A stretch of DNA of 64,000 nt, taken from contig BJFY01000005.1 in NCBI GenBank assembly GCA_014190155.1, positions 62,001 to 126,000 on the forward strand. Reading direction: 5' to 3'. Source of the DNA: Actinomycetes bacterium. Its GTDB lineage: Bacteria > Actinomycetota > Actinomycetes > Nanopelagicales > Nanopelagicaceae. The notes under the pieces were generated by a model, which searched no databases, had not been told where the DNA came from, and was given only the letters and a program-made list of their open reading frames with translations. Shown piece by piece: positions 8,269-15,836 of the stretch. Numbering within the stretch: the first letter of the stretch is position 1; each line of letters begins with the position of its first letter. The translations under genes and the position numbers were made by a program.

Positions 8269-8874
8269 ATGTCAGGATTCTTAAGAAGTGGTGACGAAAA
8301 AATCGGAATAACGCTCTCATCCCAAGAAGCCCATGTATTAATCAATTTAACTGAACAAATAATTGAATTACTGGGTGAAGAAGATGGTGGTTCGCATTTA
8401 TCGGATGGTCATACCGTTGATGATTTAATGCGGATGGTTGGAATTTCTACCAACGATGCGCCGCCAATCGATCCAGTCTTACTTCGACTATTACCGAGTG
8501 CCTATAAAAATGCTGAACAGTCTGCAGAATTTCGTCGTTATACCGAACATGGTTTGCGTGAAAAAAAGCGCGCCAATGCAATGACAATTCGCGAAGCGCT
8601 CATACCGCAAGATGAAGATTGGGATAATGATTCACCGTTGGATGTTGCCCACATTACGACCGTAATTGAAGCTGGAGATGAACTCTCTTGGTTGGCCGGC
8701 ATGAATGACATTCGACTAGCGCTGGCAGTTCGATTAGATATTGGTGTGGAGAAAGATACTAAGCCACAACACGAAAAGTATGAATTGATGGTTGAGAGCG
8801 ATCCGATGAAAGCGGTTTACGCGGTTTACGCATGGATTGGCTGGCTCCAAGAAAGCCTTTTGAAGTTACTTTAA
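8269..8874 (+). CDS. DUF2017 family protein
   Basis: The 201-residue acidic cytosolic protein matches the actinobacterial DUF2017 family, whose gene nearly always follows clpS. Visible features are an N-terminal stretch with E-A-H-V-L-I-N-L-T-E-Q-I and a central F-R-R-Y-T-E-H-G-L-R segment. The C-terminal half contains R-L-A-L-A-V-R-L and ends Y-A-W-I-G-W-L-Q-E-S-L. The function is unknown; the constant pairing with clpS suggests a link to regulated proteolysis, which is inference. A strong hairpin terminator follows. Confidence 0.88.
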   Translation: MSGFLRSGDEKIGITLSSQEAHVLINLTEQIIELLGEEDGGSHLSDGHTVDDLMRMVGISTNDAPPIDPVLLRLLPSAYKNAEQSAEFRRYTEHGLREKKRANAMTIREALIPQDEDWDNDSPLDVAHITTVIEAGDELSWLAGMNDIRLALAVRLDIGVEKDTKPQHEKYELMVESDPMKAVYAVYAWIGWLQESLLKLL

Positions 8875-8887
8875 ATGTAAGTTTCAA

Positions 8888-8923
8888 ATAAAAAAGCCGA
8901 ACCATTTCTGGTCCGGCTTTTTT
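8888..8923. terminator. Bidirectional intrinsic terminator
   Basis: The hairpin GCCG-A-ACCA / TGGT-C-CGGC has a 4-nt loop and is flanked by A6 on the left and T6 on the right. It can therefore stop transcription both from the DUF2017 gene and from the converging actinorhodopsin gene. Confidence 0.88.
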
Positions 8924-8938
8924 AACGTAATTAGTTAA

Positions 8939-9694
8939 TTAGTGATCGTCTTTCATGCCTTCGGCAGCTGATTTCATGCGTGCGATCTTGAAAATTGTTA
9001 GACCGAATACGCACTTAGCTAATACGTCAGCAATTGTGTAACCCATTTGTACGTTAACCCATTGGCTTGCACCTGCATTCCCACCCATGCCTAGGATGTA
9101 TGAAACTGGATATACACCCCATGTAGCAATAAGAAGTAAACGTAGTCGGCCAACGGTTGCAGCAACGCCTTCTGGTTGACGTTCTAATGACTTCCCTAGC
9201 TCTACGAATAGAATATAGAGAATGTATAGGAATGGGATGGTAGATAGGACACCGAAAAGAATCTGTTCGTTTCGGACATTTGAAATTTCACCTGGGTAAC
9301 CAAGCGCAATCATCGCAGCAGAGGCTGGGACAAGACGCGAGATTAAAGAGCGTGAAATTTCCTTGGTTAGGACAAGCACTGCAATTACTTCAACTAGTAG
9401 TAGTGGCACAGTTAGAATCCAGTCAACGTAGCGATAAGCCTCGTTAAATGATCCTTGTGAACTACCTGTTTTGACCATACCAGCCGAACTGGATTCGTTG
9501 AATGAATTGAAAATACGCCAGTAGTGGTAGCCAGCGATAAAAGTAACCATCGATGAGAGTACGAGTGCATTGCGATATTTAGGAAGTACTCGAGCCTGTG
9601 ACACGAGCGTGTACACAGTACAAGCAAGCATTGCAATTAAACCAAAGGAGAACATGTTGTATAACGTGCTCCATTGCGTTGATGTTAGTTGCAT
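8939..9694 (-). CDS. actR: Actinorhodopsin (light-driven proton pump)
   Basis: This 251-residue seven-helix retinal protein has all pump residues. Helix C reads R-Y-V-D-W-I-L-T-V-P-L-L-L-V-E, giving the proton acceptor Asp91, the donor Glu102 and a leucine (Leu99) at the spectral-tuning site, which predicts green absorption. His57 (G-Y-H-Y-W) is the usual partner of the acceptor in the proteorhodopsin/xanthorhodopsin group. Lys227 (I-A-D-V-L-A-K-C-V-F-G) is the retinal Schiff-base lysine. A glycine at 148 near the start of helix E may be the opening used by antenna carotenoids in xanthorhodopsin relatives; alignment is needed. GGAGG lies 10 nt before the ATG, so unlike many neighbours this gene has a leader. 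No retinal synthesis gene is in the window. Confidence 0.96.
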   Translation of the reverse strand: MQLTSTQWSTLYNMFSFGLIAMLACTVYTLVSQARVLPKYRNALVLSSMVTFIAGYHYWRIFNSFNESSSAGMVKTGSSQGSFNEAYRYVDWILTVPLLLVEVIAVLVLTKEISRSLISRLVPASAAMIALGYPGEISNVRNEQILFGVLSTIPFLYILYILFVELGKSLERQPEGVAATVGRLRLLLIATWGVYPVSYILGMGGNAGASQWVNVQMGYTIADVLAKCVFGLTIFKIARMKSAAEGMKDDH

Positions 9695-9756
9695 ATTTAT
9701 TGAGCCTCCATAAGGCGTTTATTTTCCCAACTCGGGCGAGATTAGGACTCATTTTT

Positions 9757-9779
9757 CGTGTGCTCATATGAAGTACACG
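9757..9779. promoter_or_regulatory. Dyad upstream of actinorhodopsin
   Basis: CGTGT and ACACG flank a central CATATG palindrome in the gap upstream of actR, about 63-85 nt before its start. The symmetry suggests a protein binding site, or a stem in the leader. The rest of the 222-nt gap (9695-9916) holds the actR ribosome site and the murI promoter; I see no gene in it. Confidence 0.35.
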
Positions 9780-9904
9780 AGATAAGTAAGAGAAGTTTCC
9801 AATATTTCTTCCTTAGCGTCTAGAGGAATCGCGTTATTTCCTCAGAAGATTTACCCATGATTTATCACATTTTGGTAACAAAATAGCCGATGATGCGTGA
9901 AAGG

Positions 9905-9910
9905 TAGGCT
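9905..9910 (+). promoter_or_regulatory. Putative -10 element for leaderless murI
   Basis: TAGGCT is followed by 6 nt (ACCGAT) and the murI ATG, with no Shine-Dalgarno. The same hexamer and spacing precede the cobalamin adenosyltransferase gene at 40312. The -10 is inside the short inverted repeat GGTAG-G-CTACC. Confidence 0.55.
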
Positions 9911-9916
9911 ACCGAT

Positions 9917-10714
9917 ATGGCTAATCCAGATGCTCCGATTGGGATCTTTGATTCTGGGGTTGGCGGCTTAACGGTTGCTCGAGCAGTAATCGATCAATTG
10001 CCCAACGAATCAATACTTTATGTTGGCGATACCGCGCGAACGCCATACGGCCCAAGGCCGCTAGCTGAAGTTAGATCGTTCGCATTAGAAATTATGGATC
10101 AACTCGTTGAATCGGGTGTAAAAGCAATTGTGATTGCATGTAATACCGCAAGCGCTGCAATGCTACGGGATGCGCGGGAACGATATTCAGTTCCAGTTAT
10201 TGAAGTAATTCAACCTGCAGTACGGCGCGCGGTTTCCGCATCTAGAAGTGGCAAAGTTGGTGTGATTGGCACTCAAACCACCATCGATTCGAAAGCTTAT
10301 GCTGATGCATTCGCAGCTGCACCTCAACTTTCTATTACTTCGATTCCTTGCCCACTATTTGTCGAATTTGTAGAGCGCGGCGAAACATCTGGCGCGGCAA
10401 TCACAAAAGTTGCTACCGATTATTTAGCATCACTTATTAGTGCAGATGTAGATACTTTAGTTTTGGGTTGCACTCATTACCCATTATTGACTGGCGTTAT
10501 CTCATATGTCATGGGCAATAACGTAACTTTAGTTTCAAGCGCAGAAGAGACTGCCAAGGATTTATATCGAGTTTTAGCAGAAAAGAATTTAATGCGTGTC
10601 TCCGTAAGTAAGCCGGAATATCAATTCATTGCAACTGGTAATGCCGAAAATTTTGCAACGCTAGCTCGTCGTTTCCTTGGGCCAGAAGTTGTAAATGTAA
10701 GAAGCAAGATTTAA
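9917..10714 (+). CDS. murI: Glutamate racemase
   Basis: The 265-residue enzyme makes D-glutamate for peptidoglycan. Signature segments are complete: [11 protein letters not shown] at residues 9-19, the first catalytic cysteine in A-C-N-T-A-S (about Cys74), and the second in L-G-C-T-H-Y-P-L-L (about Cys184). The length is normal. It heads the murI-rph-rdgB set, an order shared with Mycobacterium and Streptomyces. The start is supported by TAGGCT 6 nt upstream. Confidence 0.96.
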   Translation: MANPDAPIGIFDSGVGGLTVARAVIDQLPNESILYVGDTARTPYGPRPLAEVRSFALEIMDQLVESGVKAIVIACNTASAAMLRDARERYSVPVIEVIQPAVRRAVSASRSGKVGVIGTQTTIDSKAYADAFAAAPQLSITSIPCPLFVEFVERGETSGAAITKVATDYLASLISADVDTLVLGCTHYPLLTGVISYVMGNNVTLVSSAEETAKDLYRVLAEKNLMRVSVSKPEYQFIATGNAENFATLARRFLGPEVVNVRSKI

Positions 10715-10732
10715 TAACTAGGGGAGAAGAAC

Positions 10733-11482
10733 TTGAATTCAAATATTTCACGAATCGGAATCGAACGCCTAGACGGCCGCAAACCAGATCAATTGCGAAA
10801 AATAAAATTCACTCGTGGTTGGCTGGATCACGCCGAAGGTTCAGTATTGGTTGAGTTCGGAAACACCCGAGTTTTATGCGCCGCCTCCTTTACCCCTGGG
10901 GTACCAAGATGGTTAGTTGGCAAAGGAAAAGGCTGGGTTACTTCAGAATATTCAATGTTGCCACGCGCGACCCATTCCCGATCAGATCGAGAGAGCGTAA
11001 AGGGAAAATTAGGCGGTCGTACTCAAGAAATTTCGCGATTAATTGGACGTTCACTTCGCGCAGTTGTAGACATGCAAGCGCTTGGCGAAAACACTTTAGT
11101 TTTGGATTGCGACGTGCTGCAAGCAGATGGTGGAACGCGCACTGCGGCAATTACTGGCGCATATGTTGCGTTAGCAGATGCAATCTCTTGGGCAAAAGGA
11201 AAAGGTTATGTTCCGCTAAATTCACAACCACTAAAAGGTTCGGTAGCAGCAGTCAGCGTTGGCATAATTAATGGAACTCCGATGTTAGATCTTTGTTACG
11301 ACGAAGATGTAACAGCAGAGACCGATATGAACGTTGTCTGTATGGGCGATGGAACTTTTATTGAAGTCCAAGGAACCGCCGAAGGCGCGCCATTTGATCG
11401 CGCACAACTTGATAAGTTGTTAGATCTGGCAGTGGCAGGTTGCGGCACACTAACGCAAATGCAGATAGATGCGCTGAAGTAA
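10733..11482 (+). CDS. rph: Ribonuclease PH
   Basis: This 249-residue phosphorolytic exoribonuclease trims the 3' ends of tRNA precursors using phosphate. Its N-terminus R[10 protein letters not shown] and the block [26 protein letters not shown] are standard, as is [19 protein letters not shown]. The start is TTG, preceded by AGGGGAGAAG at a suitable distance. Its stop codon touches the TTG start of the next gene. Confidence 0.96.
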   Translation: MNSNISRIGIERLDGRKPDQLRKIKFTRGWLDHAEGSVLVEFGNTRVLCAASFTPGVPRWLVGKGKGWVTSEYSMLPRATHSRSDRESVKGKLGGRTQEISRLIGRSLRAVVDMQALGENTLVLDCDVLQADGGTRTAAITGAYVALADAISWAKGKGYVPLNSQPLKGSVAAVSVGIINGTPMLDLCYDEDVTAETDMNVVCMGDGTFIEVQGTAEGAPFDRAQLDKLLDLAVAGCGTLTQMQIDALK

Positions 11483-12082
11483 TTGAAATTAGTTATTGCA
11501 TCGCGCAATAAAGGCAAGATCGAAGAACTTGCACGAATTCTCGCAATTGTTGCGCCAAATGTTGAACTAGTTGGCAGCGATCAATTCCCAGATTTATCAG
11601 ATGTCGAAGAGACTGGTGAGACTTTTGCAGCAAATGCATTATTAAAAGCCCGAACAATTGCTCGCGAAACTGGCTTGCCCGCCATCGCAGATGACAGCGG
11701 TTTGTGCGTCGATGCGTTAAATGGTGCGCCCGGAATTTATTCTGCGCGTTGGTCTGGGGTACACGGTGATGATCGAGCAAATTTGGAAAAAGTATTGGTG
11801 CAATTACAAGAAGTTTCAAATGAAAACCGGGGAGCGGCCTTTAAGTGTGTAGTCGCATTAGTTCTACCAAGTGGTCAAGAAGCCACTCGGGAAGGTGAAA
11901 TTCGTGGTGAAATTCGAAGGAGGCCAACTGGTTACGGCGGATTTGGCTATGATCCAATCTTTCAACCGAGTGGATTTTCAATAACAATGGCGGAATTATC
12001 GGCAGAAGCCAAGGATGAAATTAGCCATCGAGGGAAAGCGTTGCGAGCAATCGCCTCTGAAGTAGCCCGGTTATTGGCTTGA
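11483..12082 (+). CDS. rdgB: RdgB/HAM1 non-canonical purine NTP pyrophosphatase
   Basis: The 199-residue enzyme hydrolyses dITP, XTP and ITP to monophosphates, keeping deaminated purines out of DNA and RNA. The N-terminal substrate motif A-S-R-N-K-G-K-I-E-E-L is at residues 6-16, the metal-binding A-D-D-S-G-L-C-V-D-A-L-N-G-A-P-G at about 69-84, and G-G-F-G-Y-D-P-I-F near 151-159. The TTG start directly follows the rph stop (TAA then TTG), so the two genes are translationally linked. Confidence 0.95.
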   Translation: MKLVIASRNKGKIEELARILAIVAPNVELVGSDQFPDLSDVEETGETFAANALLKARTIARETGLPAIADDSGLCVDALNGAPGIYSARWSGVHGDDRANLEKVLVQLQEVSNENRGAAFKCVVALVLPSGQEATREGEIRGEIRRRPTGYGGFGYDPIFQPSGFSITMAELSAEAKDEISHRGKALRAIASEVARLLA

Positions 12083-12176
12083 ATTCGGTGGCATTAGTAA
12101 TGCCCTGGGGTATCCTTAAGCCATAAATCAACGTCTACCCGCGTTGATTACTCGAAACCAAATCAGGGAGTAAAAA

Positions 12177-12959
12177 GTGGCCGTAAAGAAAAAGGCAGCA
12201 AAGAAAGCTCCAGCTAAAAAAGCTGCAAAGCGTCCGGCGAAAAAATCGCCTGCAAGGAAATCTTCAGCTAAAAAAGCTGCAAAGCGTCCGGCTAAAAAAG
12301 CTGTTAAGAAAACTGCAAAGAAAGCTGTCAAGAAAACCAGAAAGAAAGCGGTAAAGAAATCGGCAAAGCGCGGATCTGCTTCGGTCAAAATCGTTATTCC
12401 GCCAGTCCCAACCCGTGCAGCTGCAAAAACAATTGTCTCTACAACACCAAAAGTAACAACATCTACCACACCTAAAACTGCAGCAGCAGCGCCAGCTAAG
12501 AAAAGTTCTAGCCGCGTAACGCTTTTGGTATTGCTTGGAATTTTAATTCTCGGCTTAATTGTTTCTAACCGAAACAATTCTGCAGATGATGCTGCCCCAA
12601 CTCCAACCGAATCTGCAACAGTTTCTGAATCTCCAACTCCAGAAGCTTCTCCAACTGCAGATGCGCTCGCTGCCCATGAAGCCCCGCTTAGTTTTGTTGC
12701 AATAAATAATAAATCAGGTGGCGTAACGCTTCGTTGGAAAACACCAGCCGCTGCTGAAGGAATCACTGGATATAACATCTCAGTTTCCTACAATGCTAAA
12801 GATTTCACCTTAGTTTCGACTGTTCCAGCAAATCAATTAAATCTTGATATTGCCAAAGCTGGCGATGAAGGTGGAACCCAATTCTTAATCCAAACTGTTT
12901 ATTCTGATGGCCAAACAGTTGACGGTAAGAAGTTCTCACTTAAAGGCAAGTACGCATAA
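12177..12959 (+). CDS. Histone H1-like lysine-rich membrane protein with FN3-like domain
   Basis: The 260-residue product has three parts. Residues 1-67 are almost only Lys, Ala, Pro and Arg in AKKA/VKKT repeats, like histone H1 tails and actinobacterial HupB tails. Residues 114-130 are a hydrophobic membrane helix preceded by basic residues. Residues 168-258 are a beta-rich FN3-like domain (G-G-V-T-L-R-W-K-T-P then G-I-T-G-Y-N-I-S-V), reached through a Ser/Thr/Pro/Glu linker. The basic tail would face the cytoplasm and the FN3 domain the outside. The GTG start follows CAGGGAG. I recognise no named family; tethering DNA to the membrane is inference, and binding of other polyanions is an alternative. 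A hairpin terminator follows. Confidence 0.82.
   Translation: MAVKKKAAKKAPAKKAAKRPAKKSPARKSSAKKAAKRPAKKAVKKTAKKAVKKTRKKAVKKSAKRGSASVKIVIPPVPTRAAAKTIVSTTPKVTTSTTPKTAAAAPAKKSSSRVTLLVLLGILILGLIVSNRNNSADDAAPTPTESATVSESPTPEASPTADALAAHEAPLSFVAINNKSGGVTLRWKTPAAAEGITGYNISVSYNAKDFTLVSTVPANQLNLDIAKAGDEGGTQFLIQTVYSDGQTVDGKKFSLKGKYA
12211..12292 (+). repeat. Coding repeat in the lysine-rich tail
   Basis: A 28-nt block beginning CAGCTAAAAAAGCTGC occurs at 12211-12238 and again, identical, at 12265-12292. The 54-nt period encodes an 18-residue repeat with the core A-K-K-A-A-K-R-P-A-K-K. Identity at the DNA level suggests recent duplication or slippage within the gene. Confidence 0.8.
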
Positions 12960-12967
12960 GCGCTAAT

Positions 12968-13003
12968 TTAAAAGGCCCTCCTAATTTATAGGGGGGCTTT
13001 TTT
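12968..13003. terminator. Intrinsic terminator
   Basis: GCCCTCCTA and TAGGGGGGC form a stem around ATTTA, flanked by A-rich sequence on the left and T6 on the right. It lies between the H1-like gene and the converging acyltransferase gene and could serve both. Confidence 0.85.
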
Positions 13004-13005
13004 AG

Positions 13006-14784
13006 TTACTTCAATTTCTCCAAAATCGCGGAGACATACGCATTAGCCCCCGGTGGGTTTAGATGCACGCCATCAGATGCGAAAAATTCTGGATGGTTTT
13101 GCGAGATAACTTCCCAATCAATCAATGTTGTATTTGGATACCTAGTTATAACGTTGCGGACGATTTCATTATTGATTGATCGCCAGGGTCTAGGTACCGC
13201 AGTATTTATTACGATTATTTGTGGTTGGTTCTTTACGATTTCCATTAACTGCACAAAAGTTGATTCAGTTATTTGATTATTGTTGCCAACATCAAAAATA
13301 ACCGTTGAATTTGCGGCATGGATTCGATCATTTCCGGCAACCTGGATCAACTCCGGAAGTTGCCGACCAACTCGTGCGTTTATCAATTCAATATGACGAT
13401 ATTTCTCTAACGCACTTCTAATACCCAGAATTACTGAATCTCCCGTAACCCATAATCCGGGCTCGGCGGTTGGTGCAGTAGGGGCTTGGTTAATTTTTGA
13501 GAGTTCTTGAGCGCGCTTTGCTTCTTGCACAGCTCGAGTATCTGCAACGGAAAGTGCATTTACTGAGATTGCAGTTGCGGCGGCAATAATCGAGATCGCA
13601 GTGAGCAGAACGGTAAGCCGTTGGCGCAATCGCACATTTGGTGTGCGATATTTCATGCCGCGGAACCAAAGTTCAACGTTGCCCCGCCGAACCGGTATTT
13701 CAATCCAACGAAGTGAAATATCAGCGAGTGCAAAAACAATCAGAATTCGGAGCGTGTATAACGCCCATGGTTTACCAGCAATATCGATAGAAGGTCGAGT
13801 TACTTGAAAAATAACCCAGTGCCAAAGATATATTCCATAAGAGCGCTCACCAATCCATAAAAATGGTTTATAACTTAAAATTGGCGCAAACCGTGAAGCC
13901 GGATGAACTACCGACATCAGAGTTGCACAGCCAAAGATCCCAGCAAGCGGGAAAGCTAATTTATAAAGAGTTGGGTCGGTTTCGTTTATAAAGAGAAAAG
14001 TCGTGAGTAAGCCTAGAAATCCGACAACGCCAACGCCATCAACAAAATCTTGCGCGCGTTTAGAAATTATTTTGCTTAAATTTTGCGGAATCCAACTTAC
14101 TGCCAGAGCTGATCCTAAGAATAACCCGAGGCTATGGGTGTCTGTTCCAAAATAAATATGGCTAACACTGCCTTGTGATTCGCTATCAAGTTTTAAAGAA
14201 TACAGAAATAGCGCTATCCCAGATGCGCCAGCCGCAATCAAAGAAACAATTGGAATGTTTTTCTTGCCGAAGTATTTTAAAATGAATAAGAGAACTAGCG
14301 GCCAAATTAAATAGAATTGGGCTTCTACGCCAAGCGACCAGGTATGTTGCAAAAGCGGTGGCCTACCAATGCTTTCAAAGTAATCTTGCTGCCTCGAAAC
14401 TAAAGACCAGTTCATCGATCCTGAAAAAACATAAGGTAAATCTTTAAGAAATCTGCGGACTGTTTCTGGCGCCCAAACTCCGATAAACATTGCAGTTAGC
14501 GTCACCATAAATACTAACGCTGGCACTAAGCGACGTAATCTGTTGAAATAGAAAGCGCGTAGATCTAGCGCGCTAGAGCGATCAATCGAATCCAAAATTA
14601 GTCGAGTAATAACGTAACCAGAAATTACAAAGAATAAGTCAACGCCTAAGAAACCACCCGGAATCCAAGAGATCCCCAAGTGATAGAGCAGAACTGCAAT
14701 GACCGCTATCGCACGTAGACCATCAATTGGCGCAATATATAAAGCCGCATTGCGCATCTTAAACTCTGAATTTACATTACTCAT
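13006..14784 (-). CDS. Acyltransferase 3 (OafA/YrhL type) with SGNH domain
   Basis: The 592-residue protein joins an acyltransferase-3 membrane domain (about ten helices, residues 16-405) to a periplasmic SGNH hydrolase-like domain (about 440-592). The N-terminal R-x-x-A-x-x-x-V-L-L-Y-H places the conserved His at 35, and F-F-V-I-S-G-Y-V-I-T follows. In the C-terminal domain G-D-S gives Ser450, and D-G-V-H-L-N gives Asp571 and His574, so the triad is intact although the block reads GDSV. Such proteins move acetyl groups from cytoplasmic acetyl-CoA onto surface polysaccharide or peptidoglycan. The acceptor is unknown. The adjacent downstream-oriented neighbour is a coiled-coil protein gene in the same direction. 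Confidence 0.92.
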   Translation of the reverse strand: MSNVNSEFKMRNAALYIAPIDGLRAIAVIAVLLYHLGISWIPGGFLGVDLFFVISGYVITRLILDSIDRSSALDLRAFYFNRLRRLVPALVFMVTLTAMFIGVWAPETVRRFLKDLPYVFSGSMNWSLVSRQQDYFESIGRPPLLQHTWSLGVEAQFYLIWPLVLLFILKYFGKKNIPIVSLIAAGASGIALFLYSLKLDSESQGSVSHIYFGTDTHSLGLFLGSALAVSWIPQNLSKIISKRAQDFVDGVGVVGFLGLLTTFLFINETDPTLYKLAFPLAGIFGCATLMSVVHPASRFAPILSYKPFLWIGERSYGIYLWHWVIFQVTRPSIDIAGKPWALYTLRILIVFALADISLRWIEIPVRRGNVELWFRGMKYRTPNVRLRQRLTVLLTAISIIAAATAISVNALSVADTRAVQEAKRAQELSKINQAPTAPTAEPGLWVTGDSVILGIRSALEKYRHIELINARVGRQLPELIQVAGNDRIHAANSTVIFDVGNNNQITESTFVQLMEIVKNQPQIIVINTAVPRPWRSINNEIVRNVITRYPNTTLIDWEVISQNHPEFFASDGVHLNPPGANAYVSAILEKLK

Positions 14785-14812
14785 TTAAAGTTTCTGAATT
14801 TCGAATTACTGG

Positions 14813-15670
14813 TTAGCGTTTTTTCTTGATGACTTTCTTACGAGTTTTACTTGCAGCTACTCGTTTCGTCACTTTCTTAATTGCGGGTTTGCTACCTTGG
14901 GTTGCCTCACTTTTAACAATCGCGATTCGGTTCTGCACTTTTGCATCACCTTGGGGCGTGCCATCTGGATTAATTGCAGCTTGCACCGTTTTTTGCAGCT
15001 CAGCTAGGCGCGTGAATGCACTTTCTAAACGGTTTCGAGATTGTGAGATTGCACTTTCTGCAGCATCTAAAGATTGAGTTTGAATTCGGTATAACCGTTC
15101 TGCTTCTGAAATTACACCGCTTAGCCATTGGCGATATTCAGCTACTTCAGTTGTGGCATCTAAAATCAAACGCTCGGCATCGCGCTTTGCTGTAGATGTA
15201 ATAGTAGAGCCCTCACGCTTTTTATTTGAAATCAATTCTTCAGCTTCGGATTCAGCATTGGATAGTAAGTCGGCAGCATCAGATTCGGCTGCTTCAATAT
15301 ATTTGCGCCCCCGTGATTCTGCTTGCGAGAGCGTAGATTTTGCTTTTGCTTCAGCAACTTCTAACGCGCCACGTGCGCTCCGTTGGCTTTCGGAGAGAAC
15401 TTTTTCAGCGGTCGCGGCAGCTTTAGCTTCGCGCTGTTGCGCAGTCTTAATGATTGACATTGCAGTTTCGGTAGCAAGGATTTCAAATTCTTCTTTGGAA
15501 AGCGCGGTGATATCGCGACGTGATCGAAGGTCATTGAGTTGTGATTCTAATTCGCGAATTCGTTCGATCGCGTTAGTTGTAGGCGCGCCAGAGTTAGTCG
15601 GGTTAGTTACGTTTGAAGTTTTCGCTTCATCTTTAAACCCAACCCAAGATAGAAATTTTTTCTCGCTCAT
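14813..15670 (-). CDS. Coiled-coil protein with basic H1-like tail (DivIVA/Scy-like)
   Basis: The 285-residue protein has a short N-terminal segment with F-L-S-W-V-G-F, a first coil around 35-55, and a long Ala/Glu-rich coiled coil from about 60 to 230. There A-E-S-x-A-A-x-L and related heptads recur. It ends in a very basic tail (about 262-285, K-K-V-T-K-R ... K-K-V-I-K-K-K-R). The pattern resembles the DivIVA/Scy/FilP cell-pole scaffolds of actinobacteria, but no clear DivIVA membrane-binding N-domain is seen, so the family call is tentative. AAAGAGG precedes the ATG. It lies just upstream of the acyltransferase and may be in one transcript with it. Confidence 0.7.
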   Translation of the reverse strand: MSEKKFLSWVGFKDEAKTSNVTNPTNSGAPTTNAIERIRELESQLNDLRSRRDITALSKEEFEILATETAMSIIKTAQQREAKAAATAEKVLSESQRSARGALEVAEAKAKSTLSQAESRGRKYIEAAESDAADLLSNAESEAEELISNKKREGSTITSTAKRDAERLILDATTEVAEYRQWLSGVISEAERLYRIQTQSLDAAESAISQSRNRLESAFTRLAELQKTVQAAINPDGTPQGDAKVQNRIAIVKSEATQGSKPAIKKVTKRVAASKTRKKVIKKKR

Positions 15671-15824
15671 ATGCTGCTGCCTCTTTTCAAATCAACTTGC
15701 GCTCCGCTCCAGATCGGTGGCGCGGGTGGGAATCTTCCCACGAAGTGAGTGCTCCTGAAAATAGCCCCTAAATACCCCCGGATACGGCAGAACTGAGCGG
15801 CTTTCGAACTTCTAATCGGGCTGG

Positions 15825-15830
15825 TAGACA
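15825..15830 (+). promoter_or_regulatory. Weak -10 candidate before DUF885 gene
   Basis: TAGACA ends 6 nt before the ATG at 15837, and no Shine-Dalgarno is present. The last base deviates from TAnnnT, so this is a weak instance of the leaderless pattern. The rest of the 166-nt gap (15671-15836) shows no gene. Confidence 0.3.
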
Positions 15831-15836
15831 TAGCGC

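Noticed and set aside
9695-9916. A small gene in the actR-murI gap (a 62-codon frame overlaps it)
   Set aside because: The frame is antisense to the actR start region and lacks coding features; the gap is better explained by promoter and leader sequence.
12211-12292. Possible CRISPR or tandem-repeat array
   Set aside because: Only two copies with a 54-nt period, in frame within a coding sequence for a Lys-rich tail; no CRISPR array or cas gene is visible in the window.
12128-12778. A 216-codon open frame on the minus strand rich in Phe and Ala
   Set aside because: It is the mirror of lysine/alanine codons of the H1-like gene (AAA/AAG read backwards give Phe/Leu). The plus-strand gene has a ribosome site, domains and a terminator.
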